A DNA stretch of 64,000 nt from Dipteronia dyeriana (Eukaryota; Streptophyta; Magnoliopsida; Sapindales; Sapindaceae), in contig CM065299.1 of NCBI GenBank assembly GCA_032871835.1, forward strand, positions 2,017,001 through 2,081,000, given 5' to 3'. Shown one piece after another: positions 59,885-64,000 of the stretch (its first letter is position 1; each line of letters opens with the position of its first letter). Both the position numbers and the translations under genes were made by a program. Under the pieces are notes generated by a model. That model did not search any database. It was given only the letters and a program-made list of their open reading frames with translations, and was not told where the DNA came from.

Positions 59885-60060
59885 AACAATTTGGTTTTTT
59901 TTTTAAATATATTACAATATAACTATTTTTAACAATTTGGAAAAAAAACTTCTCACATATACTTGTAAAATACGTTTGATGAGATTTGAACCCCTCACCA
60001 CTTACATGAAAATGATATACACTATTAGTTTTACTAAAAAGTGATTTGTCGCTTAGGACA
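59885..60060 (-). mobile_element. SINE copy right of tRNA-Leu
   Basis: Plus-strand T-run at 59895-59904 (the A-tail), then AAAAAACTTCTCACATATACTT, AAATACGTTTGATGAGATTTG and a B box read on the minus strand as GGGGTTCAAATCTC. Corresponds to the 13.5-kb family with an internal deletion. The head end merges with the tandem repeat beginning near 60056. Confidence 0.6.
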
Positions 60061-60316
60061 TACTCATCTGCCAGGTCAAGCCTCACAAAACGACCCTCAA
60101 GGTTCAATTGGACCTAAAAATTATGGCATATGCCGTCTCCGGACATACTCATGGTCACAGACAGGGTCAAACCATACAAAAGGACTCTCAAGGTTCAATT
60201 GGACCCATAAATTATGGCATGTGCCGTCTTCGGACATACTCATGGTCACAAGCACGGTCGAACCTCACAAAAGGACCCTCAAGGTTCAGTTGCACCTAAT
60301 AATTATGGCATGTCCC
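60056..60316. repeat. three tandem units of 85-91 bp
   Basis: Units begin GGACATACTCAT at 60056, 60141 and 60232. Each contains CTCAAGGTTCA and ATTATGGCAT. Non-coding; short ORFs running through it reflect the periodicity only. Confidence 0.9.
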
Positions 60317-60783
60317 ATTTGAAGGGTTATAATAGACTTATTTTACCATTTTTATTTGGGTTTATATATATATCTTTTCTAATTCAAAATCCAACATGAA
60401 AACTTTGGTTTGATTTAACTACTTGACTCTTTTATATGGAGGATGGAAAAATTCCCTAATACCAAGATATAAGATGAAAACAAAATAATACTAAAACAAA
60501 AATCGACCCATATATAATATCTATATATGTCATTATAAGAATCGCAATACACATTTATTTTTCTCAATTAATAACATTTATAATAACTGTTTTATTTTTC
60601 TTGTGACAAAAAAAAAAAAAATCAATAGAAATCAATACAGAGACTACACATCCATCTTCTCTCAATTTCAACAACATACATGGGTCATAAAAAAAAATGA
60701 AACTTGTTGCTTGTTCAAAATTGTTCTTCGTACATACTAATAGATCATCAACTTTACCAAGATTTAATTAATTGATTATTACA
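60317..60783. other. spacer next to the cytochrome b561 gene 3' end
   Basis: AT-rich; presumed to include the 3'UTR of the minus-strand cytochrome b561 gene. Nothing else seen. Confidence 0.55.
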
Positions 60784-62040
60784 TTAATTATTCAAATTAA
60801 GAAACTCTCTACTATGAATATTCCCAGCACTACTTGCTTTATCCGACGTCGTTCCACCAATCAACCCTTCTCTTCTCAACTTATCTTCCTTAGCTTTCCT
60901 GCAAAAAACCACCCATGAATTCACTTCCAAAGCTATACAAACACCCACCAACGTCGACAAACACAAACAATAACTCAACTTCGCATACGATCCTCCTTCT
61001 CCCATCACTTCAAATCCTTGAAAAACATTAACAACACCAAGCACCACACACGCGTATCCAACGAAATGGTGGTACGATTTCCAGTACCTCCTGAACTTGT
61101 TCGTAGTCTTCGGTCTGAACAGCAACGCCAATGTCTGTAACGCCCCCAGAGAAAACGCCGTGAACCCCAGTTTCCTATGCATGCTGTAAACCACCCCCGG
61201 AGATAGCTCTCCGAGTCTTATCCCCATCGCGAACCCTACCGTGCCTAGGAAGAATCCGATGAGTTGGATACCTGAGTGAACGTAGAACCAGGACGGTCCT
61301 AGTGATTGTACGTGGCGGAGGTAGCGTGCTGTGACTGCTCCGATAGGCAGGAGGATTCCCCATGCGATGGCGTTTAGGGTACCGTGGACTGTTCTTAGGG
61401 TTTTGATATTGCTGTGTTGGCCCGTGCCAGTGAACCCTCCTGACTTGACGTCGATGGTGGCGGTGGAGGAGAGGTCGTTTGAGGTGGTGGGGTGGATGGT
61501 TGGAGAGTAGCCTTGGACGTAGAGGCCTCGGTTCCATACAATGTGGATTTTGGTTTTGTTTGGTACTAGTTTTAGGGTTGCATAAATTTGGATGGTGGCT
61601 CCGTTGTGTACGGTGGCCATTTTTCCGCCGTAGAGGGTGGAGGAGGAGGAGATGAGGAGGTTGTTGTCTAGTGGTATAGAGAGAAGTGGGGTTTTTTGAA
61701 GCTTGACTGTTGGGTCTAAAATGTAGGGTAAAAGGAGTAGTTGGCCAGAATTTGGGTCCGGGAAGGCGATAAGGGCACGTGTACCAGTCATTTCCGCTGA
61801 GGTAGGGTTGATCCCCCAACCAACCCAACCGGAGGGTGATATAAAACTGCCGAAGAAACAAAGGTCAATAGTGGCATTGTGTGCATGGAATGTCCATGCA
61901 AGTGAGGCTTGTTGTGTAGGGAGTGTCATGCATTTTTGGAAAGCTTTTGTTGATGTGGTGGTGGTGCAATGTGCAGAGAATGCAATTTGGAGATGAGAAG
62001 AGAAGAAGAAAAAGAAGAAGAAGAGGAAGAGAATATTCAT
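60784..62040 (-). CDS. DOMON and cytochrome b561 domain protein (CYBDOM, At2g04850-like)
   Basis: Intronless gene for 418 residues. Presumed transmembrane ascorbate-linked electron carrier at the plasma membrane. A signal peptide (MNILFLFFFFFFFSSHLQIA) is followed by an extracytoplasmic DOMON domain (about 45-200) with SPSGWVGWGINPTSAEMTG, whose Met is a candidate heme ligand as in AIR12, and KIHIVWNRGL. Five membrane spans follow (about 215-375), with the four His expected to ligate two hemes in TVHGTLNAIAWG, WFYVHSGIQ, YSMHRKLGF and SYHHFVGYA. The tail is basic, then Ser-rich. The length is normal. The family includes proteins once called auxin-responsive. A CT-rich (minus-strand) tract lies just upstream of the ATG. 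From memory the Arabidopsis relative At2g04850 is close to MAIL2 and WRKY1. Confidence 0.94.
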   Translation of the reverse strand: MNILFLFFFFFFFSSHLQIAFSAHCTTTTSTKAFQKCMTLPTQQASLAWTFHAHNATIDLCFFGSFISPSGWVGWGINPTSAEMTGTRALIAFPDPNSGQLLLLPYILDPTVKLQKTPLLSIPLDNNLLISSSSTLYGGKMATVHNGATIQIYATLKLVPNKTKIHIVWNRGLYVQGYSPTIHPTTSNDLSSTATIDVKSGGFTGTGQHSNIKTLRTVHGTLNAIAWGILLPIGAVTARYLRHVQSLGPSWFYVHSGIQLIGFFLGTVGFAMGIRLGELSPGVVYSMHRKLGFTAFSLGALQTLALLFRPKTTNKFRRYWKSYHHFVGYACVVLGVVNVFQGFEVMGEGGSYAKLSYCLCLSTLVGVCIALEVNSWVVFCRKAKEDKLRREGLIGGTTSDKASSAGNIHSREFLNLNN

Positions 62041-63928
62041 GGTGGTGGAAGAGAAGAGAAGAGAAGAGAGAGAGGCTTGAAGAGGGAATTAAAGCAATTT
62101 TTTTTGTTAACATTTATGTGTGTTTTATGATAATGTTTGTTTGTTTCATGATGGGCTATTTGGGAAAAAGATAAAAAGAATTGTGAGAAAAAAAATAAAA
62201 TAATAAATTTGTATGTTTGTGATTGTGGTGCTTTGCTTTGAAGGCAAGACAATATCATAAGCTATGGGTTTGGTTTGGTGAGATGTGTTGTTTGTGTGTT
62301 GTGTGGATGTGAAGTTTTGATTGTGTTTTTTCAACTAGTGGGTGTATGAATTGAGAGACTATTAATTATTGTCTGATTTGTCTCTTTGCATAATGTTAAG
62401 TGTATGGAATGGACCCATAACCCATTCTACTTTCTTTTAAGATATTTAACTTTTGTGATCTTTAATTATTTTATGTTGTTGGAGAGTGGAGGCTTCGCTA
62501 GGGAATATGATCATTTGTGGTACTTGGCTTTGAAGCCAAGTCTTTTTTTTATATAAAAAAAAATTGCCCATAATTTTTTTTAAAAAAATATCAAGAGAAT
62601 ATATATGTTTGCGTGGTTATGTTATTTCTAATTTTCTATAGTCCGGTGGGACTTGATAGTTTTTAATTTTGTAGCATTAATACAAACTTTCTAGAGAAAT
62701 ACCATTTCTATCTATATATATACTCAATTTTTAATGTGTGCAATCCTAACATCAAAATCTTTAAAATCGAAACCTAAAATTTACCCATAAAATCTAATTC
62801 AGTTGCTTTCTTCTATTAGCATGATTAAAAACACTGATTACAAATTTTCTTTTTTGTTTGGGTTATTTAAAAGTCATGCAATCATATTATGGCATGCCAA
62901 TTGAGATCATTGCCTGATCCAAATCCATTTCTTTAATGTTTTGTTGCAAACATATCTCAATGACAGCTACAAAATAGACATTTCATCAAACATTCATCGA
63001 TGCATCGATGAGTGTCCCACTATGATATCATTTTGAAAGATACAGACAAGATGAGTATGGGATTGATCTTTTCCTATATATTCAATTTGAGATATGTAGG
63101 CAACAAACATATCAAAATGTACCGGGAATATTAATTTTTGTTTTTTTCAATATTAATCTCCTAAAAATGTGGGGGGTCTATCGAGATCTGACGAGATCGA
63201 CTACTATAAACACATCCATGTATTAAACTCTCATTACATGATTAATAAAAGCCGGACCAGTCCTGAAACTTCAGGGGCCAGGTGTAATGGAAAAATGATG
63301 GCCTCAAGTAGTCCTCAACCCTCTGTGTATATTTACTTATATTTTCTTTTCTATAATAAATACATATAAAAATTGATAAAATAGCCCAAAATAAAAAACC
63401 GTAACACAATAAAATAGTAAATAAAAAACAGAAATAAAAATGTAATAATTGCATCAAAGAGTATATAACTTAAATCTCATCTCACATTTTAGAAAATAAG
63501 ACAAACCAAAATCCTCTCATATTTAGGACTCGTAACTTATTAAAAATAAAAGATCAAATTTTACGAGAAAAATATAAGTTTGATCTATTTTTAAAACCTA
63601 AAATTTATTCATAATCAAACTAAAAAAAGAAATCTTCATAAATTGAAAAAAAAATAAATCAAAATCCCGTTTAAAATAGAAAGCCAGCAAAACGGAGGTC
63701 AAAATGATTGGTTTTGGCAAAATAGAAAATAAAGGTAGGACTCATCGAAACGTTTCCAACGACATATTATGAGCCTAAAACATACATGGTTTGACCCTCC
63801 AACAGCCTTTCAGAAGTATTCTACATCAATTTGATAAAGGGATCTGATGCGTTTCCGGTGGATCTTAAAAAAAAAAAACATAGATAAACAGTGAGTTTTT
63901 AATTATAATTGCTATTTGGACCTCAGGT

Positions 63929-63968
<40 letters not shown>

Positions 63969-64000
63969 AAGTAATATTTAGAAATTTGGGGCTATTTTAA
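62041..64000. other. promoter side of the CYBDOM gene and right-end intergenic DNA
   Basis: No supportable gene to the window end. Contains a GA-rich leader tract near 62050-62073, a perfect 9-bp inverted repeat with 2-base loop at 62522-62541 followed by a T-run, and a (TA)n microsatellite at about 63931-63964. The stretch 63168-63210 faintly recalls part of the SINE body. Confidence 0.5.
63931..63964. repeat. (TA)n microsatellite
   Basis: About 17 TA units near the right edge. Confidence 0.93.

Noticed and set aside
60041..60399. Several overlapping short ORFs
   Set aside because: They arise from three 85-91-bp tandem units and have no coding character.

Overview
The window is nuclear DNA of a flowering plant, most likely a eudicot. 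It is AT-rich, its genes carry GT-AG introns, and every recognisable protein belongs to a plant family (cytokinin receptor kinase, GRAS, WRKY, plant mobile domain, NPH3, WNK). The species cannot be named from the sequence alone. Twelve protein-coding genes, the first cut by the left edge, and one tRNA gene can be supported.

Layout. 1-3945 (+): 3' part of an AHK2-type cytokinin receptor histidine kinase. 5722-6642 (+): small secreted X8/CBM43 protein. 7078-9032 (-): TMEM256/DUF423 membrane protein. 9.1-19.4 kb: gene-poor, with a SINE bearing a perfect 15-bp target-site duplication and a decayed Mutator-like element holding two large 21-bp-period repeat arrays. 19.4-22.6 kb (+): PAT1-subfamily GRAS gene with a leader intron and two chained uORFs. 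23.5-26.9 kb (-): group I WRKY gene. 27.2-27.9 kb: MITE-like element. 29068-30597 (+): intronless ESS-2/DGCR14 splicing factor. 30.6-33.4 kb: duplicated non-coding DNA. 33.4-35.4 kb (+): WNK11-like kinase. 37.6-40.1 kb (+): BTB/NPH3 protein. 41.3-44.0 kb (-): plant mobile domain (MAIL-like) protein. 45.9-47.2 kb (-): thymidine kinase. 47.4-51.8 kb: gene-poor, with a hAT relic. 51.9-57.4 kb (+): two-RRM hnRNP. 59737-59817 (+): tRNA-Leu(CAG) between two SINE copies. 60784-62040 (-): DOMON-cytochrome b561 protein.

The genes do not form one pathway. They are a conserved neighbourhood of signalling (AHK2, PAT1-GRAS, WRKY, WNK, NPH3), nuclear RNA and chromatin (ESS-2, RRM protein, MAIL), nucleotide salvage (TK) and membrane or wall (X8, TMEM256, cytochrome b561) functions. 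From memory, several relatives sit together in Arabidopsis in two places: around At2g04850-At2g04900 (DOMON-b561, MAIL2, WRKY1, SCL21, DUF423) and around At3g07790-At3g07810 (ESS-2, TK1a, RRM protein). The window may therefore preserve one ancestral block that Arabidopsis has split. This needs a synteny run.

The least ordinary structure is at about 14.1-17.0 kb: a broken MULE N-terminal coding segment flanked on both sides by same-orientation arrays of a roughly 21-bp motif built on TCGAGCTTTTTT. Other points of note are the uORF chain abutting the GRAS start codon, a possible transit-peptide extension on thymidine kinase, protein-level tandem repeats in the WRKY and MAIL tails, and a tRNA-derived SINE family. 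Exon boundaries were placed by hand from reading frame, GT-AG sites and remembered family sequences. No alignments or databases were run.
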